A DNA stretch of 64,000 bases, from the NCBI GenBank assembly GCA_017311185.1, contig JAESUZ010001065.1, positions 124,001 to 188,000 on the forward strand. The letters run 5' to 3'. The stretch is from Proteles cristata cristata (lineage: Eukaryota > Chordata > Mammalia > Carnivora > Hyaenidae). Shown here in pieces: positions 57,984-63,937 of this stretch. Position numbers and translations under genes: made by a program. The notes beneath the pieces are model-generated. The model did no database searches and was not told the DNA's origin. It saw nothing but the letters and a program-made list of their open reading frames with translations. Within the stretch, counting starts at the first letter, position 1. Each line of letters starts with the position of its first letter.

Positions 57984-60735
57984 CTACACCAGGGCAGGGA
58001 CGGCCAGGACAGCAGCGATGTGACAGGCATCCCACGCCAGCAGGAGCCGCCCTCAGCCGGCACACGTGGGCTCTGAAGGTCCCTGCAGCCATCCCGCACC
58101 CTGCATGGCACCCCTTTCCCACCCGGTTCACACACGCACAGCCAGCCAGCCAGGTCCTCAGCCGGACCCCACCCGGGGCCCCAGCACTAACGTGCCCCAC
58201 GGGCCCCGTCCGCCCAGGACTTCCCAGGTCTGTGCCCCGAATTCCCACCTAAAAGCACACTCTGCCGCAGGCAAAGCAGTAGGGACGGTCACCCGGCAAG
58301 GGACGTAGCCTTTTCTTTGGGCACAAGAAAATCTGGGAAAGTAAGACCGGCCGGGGTGCCGCTCGCCTCTTCCATTACCAAGGATGCAACCGACGTCCAC
58401 GGCAGCCCCTGCGGCAGCGCCGCTTCTCGGCCAGCCTGGCAGCCGCTCTCGCCCAGCCCGCGAGCCCGGGGCCCAGGGGCGGGTCCCCACTGCTGCATGC
58501 ACGCACCGCGAGGGCCCCAGAAATGTCACCAGCTGTGCGTGCCGGGCCACTCAGGACCTTCGCCCATCTTCAGAGGAAACGGGTCCCTGTGACATCAGCC
58601 TCGACCCCGGGCACGCTGCAGAGCCTCCTGGAAGGTCAGTGCCCTCCTGTGCCCGGGGAGCCTGGATTCTCTGGGAGGCTCTGTATGCACTGCCACACAG
58701 TGCCCTCCGCCTCCCAGCACGGCTGGCTCCCAATGTGGCCACGTGAATGAGATAGAGCCTTTAACGTGAATCAAGTTTAAAAGAGCATTTTGGGGGCAGC
58801 TGGGTGACTCCGTCAGTTAAGCCTCCGACTCTTGGTTTCAGCCCAGGTCATGATCTCACAGTTGTGGGATCAAGTCCTGCATCAGGCTCTGCACTGAGCA
58901 TGGAACCTGCTTGGGATTCTCTCTCTCTCTCTCTCTCTCTCATATGCACATGCAGGTGCACGGTGTCTCTCAAAAAAAAAAATAAATAAAAAGAGTGCTC
59001 TGGACAGAAAAGGCATTTTACAATGCAGCGAAGGAAAGAAAATCAAAGGAAAGAACAGCTGGCAATTTAGGAACCTTTCCGAACTTCTCTTTTTTGTCAT
59101 TTTTTTGGGGGGGAGAACACTTGCTCAAGAGCGGGGGAAGGGCAGAGGGAGAGAGAGAGAATCTCAAACAGGCTCCACACGCAACACGGAGCCCAACTCT
59201 GGGGTGGATCCCAAGGTCCTGATCATGACCTGAGCTGAAATCAGAGTCAGACGCTCCACTGACCAAGCCCCCCAGGTGCCCCCTGGAACTTTCCTGAAGG
59301 CGGGGGTAGGCAAGTTCCCAGTGCCCATCCTGCTAGAGATGGATTTGCTCCATGACTTGCCTGGTCTGAGGGGAGTTCGGGAGGAAGCAGAGGGCAAAGG
59401 ACAGCAGTGACGGGGGCGGGGGTGGGTGGGAAGGGTGGGGTCCTGCGCTCACCCCGGGGGGCCCTCGGGGGCAGAGTCCTCCCTGCACTTACCCCTGCAG
59501 CATGTGGAAAATAAGACAAAACGGTGGGCTGGCCCTGGCTCCGGCATTGGAAGCCTTGTGCACAGAAGTTTGCATTTTTTGTGGCTGCGGCTCAGGGCGG
59601 GGGGGTCTCTGGGTGCCGATTCTATGAGCTACGACAACTTAGCAAGGGCCAGCCCCAAATCGGCTCACAAAGGGTGGAGGCCCAAGTCATCAGAGGTCTG
59701 CTCCTTCCATCCCCCATTCGTCCACCGCCACGGCCACCGGCGCTAAGCCCCACACGGGACAGACCCCCCACCCCCACCCCAGGGTGTTGTAGGCAGCGAT
59801 TTCCGTGTCAGGGAGCTTTACCGTCCCCCACCTCCACATCCAGTGGCCGCCTAGGAGACAGCTCCCGCCACCGATACTGGACGTGAGGGGGCCCGCCCCA
59901 CCCGGGGACCGCCGGGCCAGGCTGAGGGGAGATCGAGTCACGGGGTGGGGCAAGGTCAACCACCTGCAGAGCCCCCCGGGCTACACCAGCTCCCTGTTGG
60001 AACTGAATCCCCAGCTCACACCGAGAACGTGTTTGTTCGTCTGGAAGAAAGCCTCTCTGTGGCTCCCATGGAGCAGGCTCCCGCGTCGGGGCTCCGTGTA
60101 GGGGCTCCCGTGTGGACCACTCCCATCTAATGAGCTCCCGTGTAGAGGGCACCACAGTAGCTTTTCGGGGGCATCACTGGGAAATGAGGCAGCGCCATGA
60201 GGGTTTCAGGGGACATCAGCTGTGGTTTGGGGGAGTCATACAGACTCAGCCCTGAGAATTCGGTGCAGGAAAAGGTCTTTCAGTGCATGCAAATCGCTAC
60301 CCTTTCTGCTGCATTACATCCCTCCCCACTCTGACTGCTTTCTGAGTCCTGCAAACCAGAAAGAGGGGCTCCCCATGGACCTCATCCCTCCAGGTGTGAG
60401 AGTGAGCCCCGCCGGCAAGATGGGGTGTAGGGGCGCGAGGGGAGACCACAGGTAACAGGCGCAGCGCTGCGTGCCCTTACCGGTCCTGACAGCCAGCGTG
60501 GCCGTGACGCTGGCCCCGCACGCCTGGTAGCTGGTCCGCACCCCATACAGCGCTCCGGCCTCCAGCCCCGCCACCTCCAGGCTCCTCTCCGCGGTCCTGG
60601 CGCTCCGGACGAGCTCCCCCGCCTTGTAAACCTGCACGCGGAAAGTGCGGGGCCAGGGAGACTCCAAACGCCAAGACACCCAGAAGCTGCTGCTGGTGAC
60701 ATTAAGGGCCACGAGATCCCGGATGGAGGGGCAGT
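27687..60735 (-). CDS. UMODL1: UMODL1, uromodulin-like 1 (15 C-terminal exons; 5' end outside window; span includes introns)
   Basis: A membrane-anchored extracellular mosaic protein of the uromodulin/ZP family; mouse Umodl1 is known as olfactorin from olfactory and vomeronasal neurons. Fifteen exons with consistent phases join to 3,110 nt, giving 1,036 residues plus TAG. Order in window numbering: FN3 (1-86), SEA (86-197), calcium-binding EGF (197-243), Pro/Ser/Thr/Gly-rich linker (243-420), FN3 (420-506), SEA (506-615), calcium-binding EGF (615-661), ZP module (about 675-955), transmembrane helix (about 989-1011), short cytosolic tail ending YQVFYE. All junctions are GT-AG except one GC-AG. 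No internal stop or frameshift, so the gene looks functional. The identity rests on domain order, the ZP sequence and the tail, which match my memory of mammalian UMODL1. Signal peptide, EMI and WAP exons expected upstream were not found before 64,000. Confidence 0.93.
28300..28422 (+). mobile_element. L1 3' fragment, left part (split by SINE)
   Basis: GTGTTCACAGCAGCGCTGCT CACAACAGCCCACGCGTAGA is L1 3' text; it continues after the SINE at 28,628. Confidence 0.75.
28423..28627 (+). mobile_element. Felid CAN-SINE inside an L1
   Basis: Head GGGGCGCCTGGCGGCTCAGT to AAAAATAAATTTTTTAAAAA. Target-like AGGATGACTGGACAG before and AGGATGAGCAGACAA after. Confidence 0.93.
28628..28860 (+). mobile_element. 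L1 3' fragment, right part
   Basis: TGTGGTCCATCCACACAACG GAATATTGTCTGGCTACAGA continues the L1 text interrupted by the SINE. Confidence 0.75.
30130..30590 (+). mobile_element. MaLR (MLT1-like) LTR remnant
   Basis: Ordered matches to the MLT1 LTR pattern: TATGTTGAGGTCCTGACCCC, CCAATATGACCCGTGTCCTT, TTGATCTTGAATTTCTGGCC, and a CTGGAAAACTAACACG end. Old, noncoding retroviral LTR sequence with no protein remnant. Confidence 0.75.
30925..31080. mobile_element. MIR fragments, mixed orientation
   Basis: TTCCCATTTTATAGATGAGG (antisense core) followed by AGTGCTGGGCATATAGTAGG (sense 3' end), running into the tetranucleotide repeat. Confidence 0.6.
31088..31435 (+). repeat. (GGAT)n-rich tetranucleotide repeat block
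   Basis: About 345 bases of GGAT/GGGT/GATA variants. Lies between MIR pieces. Confidence 0.92.
31440..31560 (-). mobile_element. MIR fragment (antisense)
   Basis: CCACACAACTAGAAGCATGA, TTCAAACCCAGGTCTCCTAA and CCCAGTGCTTTTTCCACTCC follow the reversed MIR. Confidence 0.75.
33004..33088 (-). CDS. UMODL1: UMODL1 exon 14: post-ZP segment with last ZP cysteine and basic cleavage-like site
   Basis: A small 85-nt exon (phase 0 to 1), too short to stand out as an open frame, found by its expected peptide: [15 protein letters not shown] then [14 protein letters not shown]. The [11 protein letters not shown] end matches my memory of mammalian UMODL1. Cys950 probably pairs within ZP-C. RSLR (33062-33073) is a minimal R-x-x-R basic site placed where ZP proteins carry their consensus cleavage site. 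Acceptor GAAACAACAG|AA, donor GAAG|GTTAGT. Confidence 0.88.
33500..33900 (+). mobile_element. MaLR (MLT1-like) LTR remnant
   Basis: GTGACCTTAGTTGGAAACAG GGTCTTTGCAGACGAAGATA, TGTGTCCTTATGAAAGGGGA, CTTGGACTCCCCACCTCCAG. Noncoding LTR remnant. Confidence 0.75.
34574..34636 (+). repeat. (GGGGTGGGAT)n short minisatellite
   Basis: GGAATGGGGTGGGGTGGGGT and variants over about 60 bases; G-rich plus strand. Confidence 0.85.
34799..34958 (-). CDS. UMODL1: UMODL1 exon 13: ZP-C C-terminal part
   Basis: A 160-nt exon (phase 2 to 0) coding [40 protein letters not shown] and [13 protein letters not shown]. The FKLKIFSF(I)...[10 protein letters not shown] string is the signature of the ZP domain C-terminus. 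Acceptor CCTTCCCAG|CT, donor AATA|GTAGGT. An open frame continues a little past the donor, so the boundary is set by phase and by the next exon (NCND). Confidence 0.9.
34959..35159 (-). other. UMODL1 intron 12, apparent GC-AG intron (201 nt)
   Basis: Donor AACAG|GCAGGT and acceptor CTTCCCAG. The GC boundary is forced by phase 2 and by the N-N-S-C-P junction. GC donors make up a small minority of mammalian introns. Confidence 0.75.
35160..35396 (-). CDS. UMODL1: UMODL1 exon 12: ZP-C core
   Basis: A 237-nt exon (phase 2 to 2) coding [40 protein letters not shown], then [18 protein letters not shown] and [16 protein letters not shown] and LTECWATP are classic ZP-C cysteine motifs. Acceptor CTCTTACAG|GG. 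The 3' end reads AACAACAG|GCAGGT: the only boundary that keeps frame with exon 13 (giving N-N-S-C-P) uses a GC donor. A nearby GT four bases further would add codons and break the frame. Confidence 0.88.
35397..35935 (-). other. UMODL1 intron 11 (539 nt)
   Basis: GTGAGT...CTCTTACAG. No repeat or extra exon recognised. Confidence 0.8.
35936..36081 (-). CDS. UMODL1: UMODL1 exon 11: ZP linker region and start of ZP-C
   Basis: A 146-nt exon (phase 0 to 2) coding [20 protein letters not shown] then [16 protein letters not shown] and [18 protein letters not shown] carries the first cysteine of ZP-C. Acceptor GTGTTCAG|AA; donor TGGGG|GTGAGT, chosen because the strong GTGAGT leaves phase 2, which matches the next exon. 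It is separated from exon 10 by the largest intron (5.4 kb). Confidence 0.9.
38093..38258 (+). mobile_element. Felid CAN-SINE, shortened
   Basis: GGGGCACCTGGGCGGCTCAG head, then a deletion of part of the tRNA region, and AAATAAATAAATAAACTTAA tail. Confidence 0.9.
38490..38735 (+). mobile_element. Felid CAN-SINE
   Basis: Diverged head (CTGGGGGACTCCATCAACTA), CTCACGGTTCATGGGTTCAA and AAAAATAAATAAACATTTAA with extended A/T-rich tail. Confidence 0.9.
38930..39060. promoter_or_regulatory. CpG-rich segment with GC boxes inside intron 10
   Basis: CCACGCCCCC, GGCCCCGCCC and GGCCCCGCCC lie within about 50 bases (38,989-39,030), all Sp1-type. Could be an intronic CpG island or simply GC-rich DNA. Confidence 0.3.
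39395..40142 (+). repeat. GC-rich minisatellite with about 16 CACGTG E-boxes
   Basis: Units of about 38-40 bases (CCCCGCTGCCCCCGCAGCCC then CGGCCCCCGCCCCCACGTGT), some shortened. I count about 16 intact CACGTG, with degenerate ones (CACGTA, CCCGTG). Long Pro/Arg or Gly-rich frames on both strands are artefacts. Confidence 0.93.
40726..40945 (+). mobile_element. Felid CAN-SINE
   Basis: GGGGCCCCTGGGGGGCTCAA head, CCTGGCGTCGGGCTCTGTGC, and AAAATAAATAAAAACATTAA tail. Confidence 0.93.
41021..41105 (+). repeat. CA-rich simple repeat
   Basis: Imperfect CACACA/CACATT run about 80 bases long. Confidence 0.8.
41476..41795 (-). CDS. UMODL1: UMODL1 exon 10: Pro-rich spacer and ZP-N subdomain
   Basis: A 320-nt exon (phase 1 to 0). 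The first third, [20 protein letters not shown] and after, is a Pro/Ala/Gly-rich spacer. The ZP-N part follows: [40 protein letters not shown] and [11 protein letters not shown], with the paired-cysteine spacing of ZP-N domains. This region mediates polymerisation in uromodulin and zona proteins. Sequons NTTQ, NLTE, NVSD and NSTH. Acceptor CTTTGCAG|GC, donor AAGC|GTAAGG. Confidence 0.92.
41796..43188 (-). other. UMODL1 intron 9 (1.4 kb)
   Basis: GTGAGA...CTTTGCAG. Contains the CTTCCTG repeat at 42,133-42,184 and a CA-rich patch near 43,030. No other exon recognised. Confidence 0.8.
42133..42184 (+). repeat. (CTTCCTG)n heptamer repeat
   Basis: About seven units of CTTCCTG with two shortened CTTCTG copies. 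Confidence 0.9.
43189..43326 (-). CDS. UMODL1: UMODL1 exon 9: second calcium-binding EGF-like domain
   Basis: A 138-nt exon, phase 1 to 1, encoding [18 protein letters not shown], then [11 protein letters not shown] and a final cysteine in GRPCE. Six cysteines and a full calcium-binding signature: D-x-D-E-C and C-x-N-x4-F-x-C. Acceptor GTCGCACAG|AT, donor GAAC|GTGAGA. It is the same length and phase as exon 4. It leads into the ZP module encoded by the next exon. Confidence 0.92.
43719..43755 (+). repeat. (CA)n microsatellite
   Basis: About 18 perfect AC units in intron 8. Confidence 0.93.
43880..44070 (+). mobile_element. Degenerate felid CAN-SINE
   Basis: GGTTAAGCGTCCGACTTTCG then TCGTGGGCTCAGCTCGCGCC and AATAATAAAAACATG; many single-base deletions. 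Confidence 0.8.
44120..44340 (+). mobile_element. Felid CAN-SINE with target duplication
   Basis: GGGGCACCTGGGTGGCTCAG head through A-rich tail. Flanks AGGAGAATCTA on both sides. Confidence 0.95.
44661..44874 (-). CDS. UMODL1: UMODL1 exon 8: second SEA domain, C-terminal half with GSVVV motif
   Basis: A 214-nt exon (phase 0 to 1) running [20 protein letters not shown] to [11 protein letters not shown]. It contains [13 protein letters not shown] (motif at 44779-44793), then a helix, [15 protein letters not shown], as in SEA domains. The ending DTFIQG mirrors GTFVQG of exon 3. Two sequons, NGSV and NASL. Acceptor CTGTAAAG|GT, donor CAGG|GTAGGT. Two codons shorter than exon 3, otherwise equivalent. 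Confidence 0.9.
44779..44793 (-). other. SEA 2 autoproteolysis motif GSVVV
   Basis: Codons GGC AGC GTC GTG GTC give GSVVV at window-protein residues 571-575. Like SEA 1, the motif starts exactly 81 nt into its exon, although the codons differ. Confidence 0.75.
46320..46780 (+). mobile_element. Old L1 3' fragment
   Basis: ATCATAGCAGCATTATTCAC, CACAGGGAGCACATTAGTGG and ATCTAAACCATCGCACTAAG resemble L1 3' UTR in order. Confidence 0.65.
46787..46935 (+). mobile_element. Felid CAN-SINE, 3' truncated
   Basis: GGGGCGCCTGGGTGCCTCAC head and ATGATCTCAGGG; CT stretch is short and the A tail is missing. Confidence 0.88.
47073..47291 (+). mobile_element. Young felid CAN-SINE with perfect target duplication
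   Basis: Close-to-consensus SINE (GGGGCGCCTGGGTGGCTTAG to poly(A)). Flanked by GAAATGAGGGTCCCAG on both sides. Ends about 113 bases from UMODL1 exon 7, in intron 7. Confidence 0.96.
47405..47517 (-). CDS. UMODL1: UMODL1 exon 7: second SEA domain, N-terminal half
   Basis: A 113-nt exon (phase 1 to 0) encoding [20 protein letters not shown] then [33 protein letters not shown] parallels [16 protein letters not shown] of exon 2 and forms the first SEA helix. QNASS carries a sequon. Acceptor GTCCCTCAG|CG, donor GGCG|GTAAGT. A young SINE lies about 110 bases past the donor. Confidence 0.9.
47518..49220 (-). other. UMODL1 intron 6 (1.7 kb)
   Basis: GTAGGT...TCCCTCAG. No repeat or extra exon recognised. 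Confidence 0.8.
49221..49478 (-). CDS. UMODL1: UMODL1 exon 6: second fibronectin type III domain
   Basis: A 258-nt exon, phase 1 to 1, encoding [20 protein letters not shown] through [10 protein letters not shown]3 hallmarks are [34 protein letters not shown] and the final RVRTG. NASL is an N-glycan sequon. Acceptor GCTTCCCAG|TT, donor ACCG|GTAGGT. The [12 protein letters not shown] stretch parallels [12 protein letters not shown] in the first FN3, and the two domains differ by only one codon in length, consistent with duplication. Confidence 0.92.
49479..50570 (-). other. UMODL1 intron 5 (1.1 kb)
   Basis: GTGAGT...CTTCCCAG. GC-rich, no repeat recognised. Confidence 0.8.
50571..51101 (-). 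CDS. UMODL1: UMODL1 exon 5: mucin-like Pro/Ser/Thr/Gly-rich linker
   Basis: A 531-nt exon (177 codons), phase 1 to 1, from [16 protein letters not shown] to SSKLPACG. It is low complexity, rich in Pro, Gly, Ser and Thr, with N-glycan sequons NSTG, NGSL and NSST and only one cysteine at its very end, so it is probably an extended O-glycosylated stalk. Because both ends are phase 1 it can be skipped without a frameshift. Shorter and longer UMODL1 isoforms are known in other mammals, so alternative inclusion is plausible. Acceptor TCTTGCAG|GT, donor TGTG|GTGAGT. It separates the two FN3-SEA-EGF blocks. Exon status rests on the open frame, phases and splice sites more than on conserved sequence. 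Confidence 0.8.
51102..51584 (-). other. UMODL1 intron 4 (483 nt)
   Basis: GTGCGC...TCTTGCAG. A possible antisense MIR trace at 51,270-51,330 (CATCTGACAAATGAGGCTCT). Confidence 0.75.
51585..51722 (-). CDS. UMODL1: UMODL1 exon 4: first calcium-binding EGF-like domain
   Basis: A 138-nt exon, phase 1 to 1, encoding one EGF module with six cysteines: [15 protein letters not shown], then [12 protein letters not shown], and a last cysteine in ACEG. The calcium-binding pattern is complete: D-x-D-E-C at the start and C-x-N-x4-Y-x-C in the middle, where the Asn is a candidate for beta-hydroxylation. Acceptor CCCGGCAG|AC; donor GAGG|GTGCGC, weaker than average. Its length is identical to exon 9, the second EGF. 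It follows SEA 1 after a 4.3-kb intron. Confidence 0.92.
55065..55205 (+). repeat. (CTCTGT)n-rich simple repeat
   Basis: CTCTGTCTCT, CTATGTCTCT and related units; similar text resumes after the L1 at 55,670, so the L1 probably landed in it. Confidence 0.85.
55213..55665 (-). mobile_element. LINE-1 3' end (antisense)
   Basis: Starts with T13 then ACAAATAGTTTATTGTCAAG TTGGTTTCCATAGAACACCC, and CATCTTCTGGATCCATTCGT; typical carnivore L1 3' UTR and tail read in reverse. Confidence 0.9.
56070..56289 (-). CDS. UMODL1: UMODL1 exon 3: first SEA domain, C-terminal half with GSVVV motif
   Basis: A 220-nt exon (phase 0 to 1), from [14 protein letters not shown] to DPRGTFVQG. It holds [14 protein letters not shown], the strand pair around the SEA autoproteolysis motif G-S-V-V-V (56194-56208), where cleavage in MUC1-type SEA domains falls between Gly and Ser. 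This is followed by the helix [18 protein letters not shown]. Acceptor CGGCTAG|GTT, donor CAAG|GTGAGT. Together with exon 2 it makes a complete SEA module. Whether it cleaves in vivo cannot be told from sequence. Confidence 0.9.
56194..56208 (-). other. SEA 1 autoproteolysis motif GSVVV
   Basis: Codons GGG AGT GTG GTG GTG give GSVVV at window-protein residues 151-155, beginning exactly 81 nt into exon 3. This is the known self-cleavage consensus of SEA domains such as that of MUC1. Confidence 0.75.
56290..57658 (-). other. UMODL1 intron 2 (1.4 kb)
   Basis: GTAAAG...CGGCTAG. No repeat recognised. Confidence 0.8.
57659..57771 (-). CDS. UMODL1: UMODL1 exon 2: first SEA domain, N-terminal half
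   Basis: A 113-nt exon (phase 1 in, phase 0 out) starting [20 protein letters not shown] and ending FSRQLLREV, where the final V comes from the next exon. The beta-strand then amphipathic-helix pattern ([16 protein letters not shown]) is typical of the first half of a SEA domain. NVTHG is an N-glycosylation sequon. Acceptor TTTGCAG|AT, donor CGAG|GTAAAG. The reading frame stays open into the intron downstream, which can mimic a longer exon. Its length equals exon 7, the matching part of SEA 2. Confidence 0.9.
57938..57980 (+). repeat. (CA)n microsatellite
   Basis: About 21 perfect CA units, roughly 170 bases upstream (in transcript sense) of exon 2. Confidence 0.93.
58792..58992 (+). mobile_element. 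Felid CAN-SINE
   Basis: GGGGCAGCTGGGTGACTCCG head, (CT)n at 58,918-58,941, A-rich tail. Confidence 0.9.
59108..59282 (-). mobile_element. Felid CAN-SINE (antisense, diverged)
   Basis: GAGAGAGAGAGAATC tract, GATCATGACCTGAGCTGAAA, and CTGACCAAGCCCCCCAGGTG CCCCC. Forms an inverted pair with the SINE at 58.8 kb. Confidence 0.88.
60481..60735 (-). CDS. UMODL1: UMODL1 exon 1 of window: first fibronectin type III domain
   Basis: A 255-nt exon, phase 1 at both ends, encoding one complete FN3 domain ([15 protein letters not shown]... to ...LAVRTG). The FN3 hallmarks are visible: SFWVSW for the B-strand tryptophan, RVQVYKAG for the C strand, and [14 protein letters not shown] for the turn before strand F. 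Acceptor CCCCCACAG|AC and donor ACCG|GTAAGG on the minus strand. An NVTSS sequon is a possible N-glycan site. FN3 domains usually give extracellular spacing or binding; no ligand can be inferred. The second FN3 (exon 6) ends in the same VRTG with the same ACCG donor context, which points to duplication. Confidence 0.92.
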
Positions 60736-60889
60736 CTGTGGGGGAAGGGGGCGAGGAAGAGCAGGAAACGTCAGAGCAGAGCGACGAAGGCGAAACCCCC
60801 GGTGGGACTCTGTCAGACTAAGGTCACACGCTCCTGCGCAGCAACGGGAGCCGTCAGCCCGCAGGACGGGAGGAAACCTCCACAAGCCG

Positions 60890-61320
60890 CGTGTCTGAGG
60901 AGGGGCGAGTCTCCAAAGTGCATAGCGAACTTGTGCCACTCGGTAGCCAAACACCCACACGATCCAGTGAAAATATGGGCGGAGGGTCTCGAAGGCAGAC
61001 GTGCAGACGGCCACGCACCCACGGGAAGGTGCTCACCATCACTGACCACACGGGACGCCACTCCGCGCCAGCCGGCATGGCCAGTACCGGAAGGCGGGGA
61101 GAGAGCCCGCCGGCCCACGGGCACGTGCCCCGCGTGGAAACAGGACGGAGGCCCCTCGAGAAGTGTCCCGGCGAGCCCGCTTCCGGGCGTGTGTCCAAAG
61201 CAAACGAAACCACACTCTTGAGAAGACGCCCGCACCCTCACGGTCATTGCAGCGTCATTCACAAGGGCCGAGGCGCGGAAAACAACCCACGTGCTCGAAC
61301 TGTGGCCACGATGGCGCGTC
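60890..61320 (+). mobile_element. Old L1 3' fragment, GC-enriched
   Basis: CACACTCTTGAGAAGACGCC and TCATTGCAGCGTCATTCACA resemble L1 3' UTR; weakly preserved. Confidence 0.5.
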
Positions 61321-61334
61321 AGAGGATGCGCTGA

Positions 61335-61790
61335 GTCCTCCCCAAACTCATCTGCCCGAGTCCTAACCCCCGGCACCTCCGAATGTGACCGTATTCAGAG
61401 ATCGGGCCTTTACAGAGGTAATTAGGGTAAACTGAGGCCACTAGGGTGGCCCTGCTCCGATCTGTACAGTGTCCCGATGAGAGAGGTCAGGACACAGACT
61501 TGCACCGTGAGGACATGGGGGGGAGAGGGGGGTGGTGACGGCGTCTACACCCCCGGGGTTGGGAGGGAATGGGTGTCTGTTGTTTAGGCCGCCCGGGCTG
61601 TGGTGCTTTGCTCCGGCTGCCCGCGCCGATGAGCACGGGGCCTGCTGTCGCTGTGCTGCTTTTATAAGTGCTGTCTGACCCCCGCTCAAAGGGCCCTGAC
61701 TCACTCGCATGTGGTCATCGGCCTGAGGGCTTCCGCTGGGCTCGCTCATCGCTCTGAAGCGACGGCTCGGAGGGAAGCCAGAGTCAGGAG
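61335..61790 (+). mobile_element. MaLR (MLT1-like) LTR remnant
   Basis: GAGTCCTAACCCCCGGCACC then GAATGTGACCGTATTCAGAG ATCGGGCCTTTACAGAGGTA and TAGGGTGGCCCTGCTCCGAT. Noncoding LTR. Confidence 0.75.
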
Positions 61791-63689
61791 TCAGTCAGGC
61801 TGGGCTCCTCATGTGTCCCTGTCGAAATCCCTGCTTCAGGGAACAATACTCTAACGTAACAGCCAGTTAACAGACCTACAGAGAAGTCGGTCTCTCTTTG
61901 GGAAACAGGAATTCTATAAAAGGTACTTGGCCCTTAGTCTAGTCTCCTTAAGTTTTACATCAGAGTCCGAGTTCTATAAAAAACAAGGCATGAAGGTTTT
62001 TTTAAAAATCTTCTGAAAGCCCAAAGTAAAGAAAAAATAATCACAAAGTGTCTGAAGTTCCCCCAAAGCCCTTCACATAAGGATTCCTAGGACATGTGCT
62101 TTCTAGTAGTGTGACAACGTTCCGTCTTTCTGGACAAGTGCGTGTGCTTCCTCTCCATCAAAAACCAAAGCTGGCACGATTCAGCCCGTTTCCCTTTTTG
62201 CCTTGGCTTCCAGGAGGCTCAGAATCAAGTGTCGTACCCCACTCTCGTCCTTCACTCAGCCTTGCCATGTCATCAAGTCACAGACCCCGTGTGAGTGTGC
62301 TTTGCCACCGAGCCTCCACCGGACCCCCGAGCAGGTGGGTCTAAACCCCTGGACCACTGGACGCTCACACCGGTGGAGCCCAGCCCTTCCTCCCTGCCCT
62401 TCTTGTACCGATCGGCGCCCATCCCACTGCTCGCTGTTTCCTGCCGGCTCCGCGCGCGTGGGAGGTGGCGTGCACCTTGAAGAAGACGCTTCTGTCTTTT
62501 TCACTGAACTGTCGCGTCCTTTTCTGTGTGTTTTCTCACGAACGGACGGGGACACGGTTGTTCATCCTTCCTGATGCTTCTTTTGTGGCAAGAAAAGGAA
62601 GACGTGCTTTGGCCGAGGGGCGGCCAGGCCCTGGGGCCTGAGACTGTGGGCCTCACCCCCACCCCCTGTCACTGCAACCCTGAAAGACGCCCCAGCCCAA
62701 CCTCCCAACAAGCGCGGCCGCTCAGTCTGCACCTCGGCAACGAGGGTGTCGTGGGGGAGGCGAGGACGGGCCACCACGTCTTCTCCAAAACTCTGCTCAG
62801 GGCACGGGTGTTTCCACGCAGGCAGGCCACGCAGTGCCACGCGCTTTCCTCAGCGTGGGCGACCACGAAAGCCCCGTGAAGCGGGGCCGAGGCCGAGGCC
62901 GAGGGTTGAGCAGGAGCGCCCGGCCGCTCCCGAGGCTGTGACCCCCCCTCCTCGGTGCCCTCGGGACTCACACCTGATGCAGGGCAGTGAGTGGCCGGTC
63001 CCCGTCCAGGTGTGTAGCCACCCAGGCACCCTGTGTAGACAGACCTCTACACTGAAAGGAATTAAAACGAAAAGGGCTGCCCCTATGTCGTGAAGTGGCG
63101 CTGACGAATGGGGCTCAGAAAGAGTCCGGAAGGGCGCCGGGCCGGCCAGAGACGCAGCCACGCTTCGGTGAGGACTCCAGCGGGTCCCTAGGTCCCCGGG
63201 GCAAGGCGCTGCCGACCCAGCTGTTTTGAACACCTGTGAAACCTTCTGAGCTGCTATGAGCCCAGCGCTCCTGCAGCAGAGAGAGTCTGGGGGCCTGGGG
63301 GGCTCCCCGCGAGGGTAATGAACGCTGCCGCGAGCATTTGTGTGGCTCTCTCCGCACTCGAACACGCGGAACTATTTGCACTTGTCCACATTCACCCCTT
63401 TTTGACCAACCACCGCGATAACTTCATGCGGTTCGACATTTATCGAGCGTCACTGCGCGCTCGGCTTCGCCACAGACACTGACGGAAACGACGCTGAGTT
63501 CCCAGGCCAGACACGCGCACTCCAACGCCCCAGCCAGCGTGGCCTGCGCTGCAGCGGCGGCAGGGCCTCGGGGCCACGGGGGCGCTCACAGCGCGCTCTG
63601 AGCCCCCCTCCCACGGGGTTGGTCGTGGGCCACGCGGCCGTCAGTGAAGCCGGGACGGCCCGCATTTGCCGAGTGCCGTGTGCACCGGG

Positions 63690-63805
63690 CGGTTTCCCAC
63701 TCAGTTCTCCCAACGACGCTACCCGATGGCTCTACTAGGGGCCCATGTTACAGAGGACAAAACTGAGGCCTGGAAAGGTCAAGTAGCCAGTAAAGGGCAA
63801 AGCTG
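63690..63805 (-). mobile_element. MIR fragment (antisense)
   Basis: CATGTTACAGAGGACAAAAC TGAGGCCTGGAAAGGTCAAG TAGCCAG follows the reversed MIR. Confidence 0.75.
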
Positions 63806-63879
63806 TCCAACAAGTAAAGACAAAGGTCACTTGCTGTCCATCCCAGCTGGGTGGCTTATCGCAGTGACCTTCGAAGACA

Positions 63880-63937
63880 GCCGGTCCTAATCCCCGGCAC
63901 CTAGAAATGCTACCTTCTTTAAGAAAAGGGTCTTTGC
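63880..63937 (+). mobile_element. MLT1-like LTR fragment interrupted by SINE
   Basis: CCGGTCCTAATCCCCGGCAC CTAGAAATGC... and GGGTCTTTGCAG; the rest is displaced by the SINE and lies past the edge. Confidence 0.6.

Larger units (their letters stand above)
57772..60480 (-). other. UMODL1 intron 1 of window (2.7 kb)
   Basis: GTAAGG...TTTGCAG. Contains a CA microsatellite and two SINEs; the rest is unremarkable. Confidence 0.8.

Noticed and set aside
57224..58135. 303-codon minus frame containing exon 2
   Set aside because: Only 57,659-57,771 is exon. The rest is intron read-through in the same frame, with a good donor at CGAG|GTAAAG.
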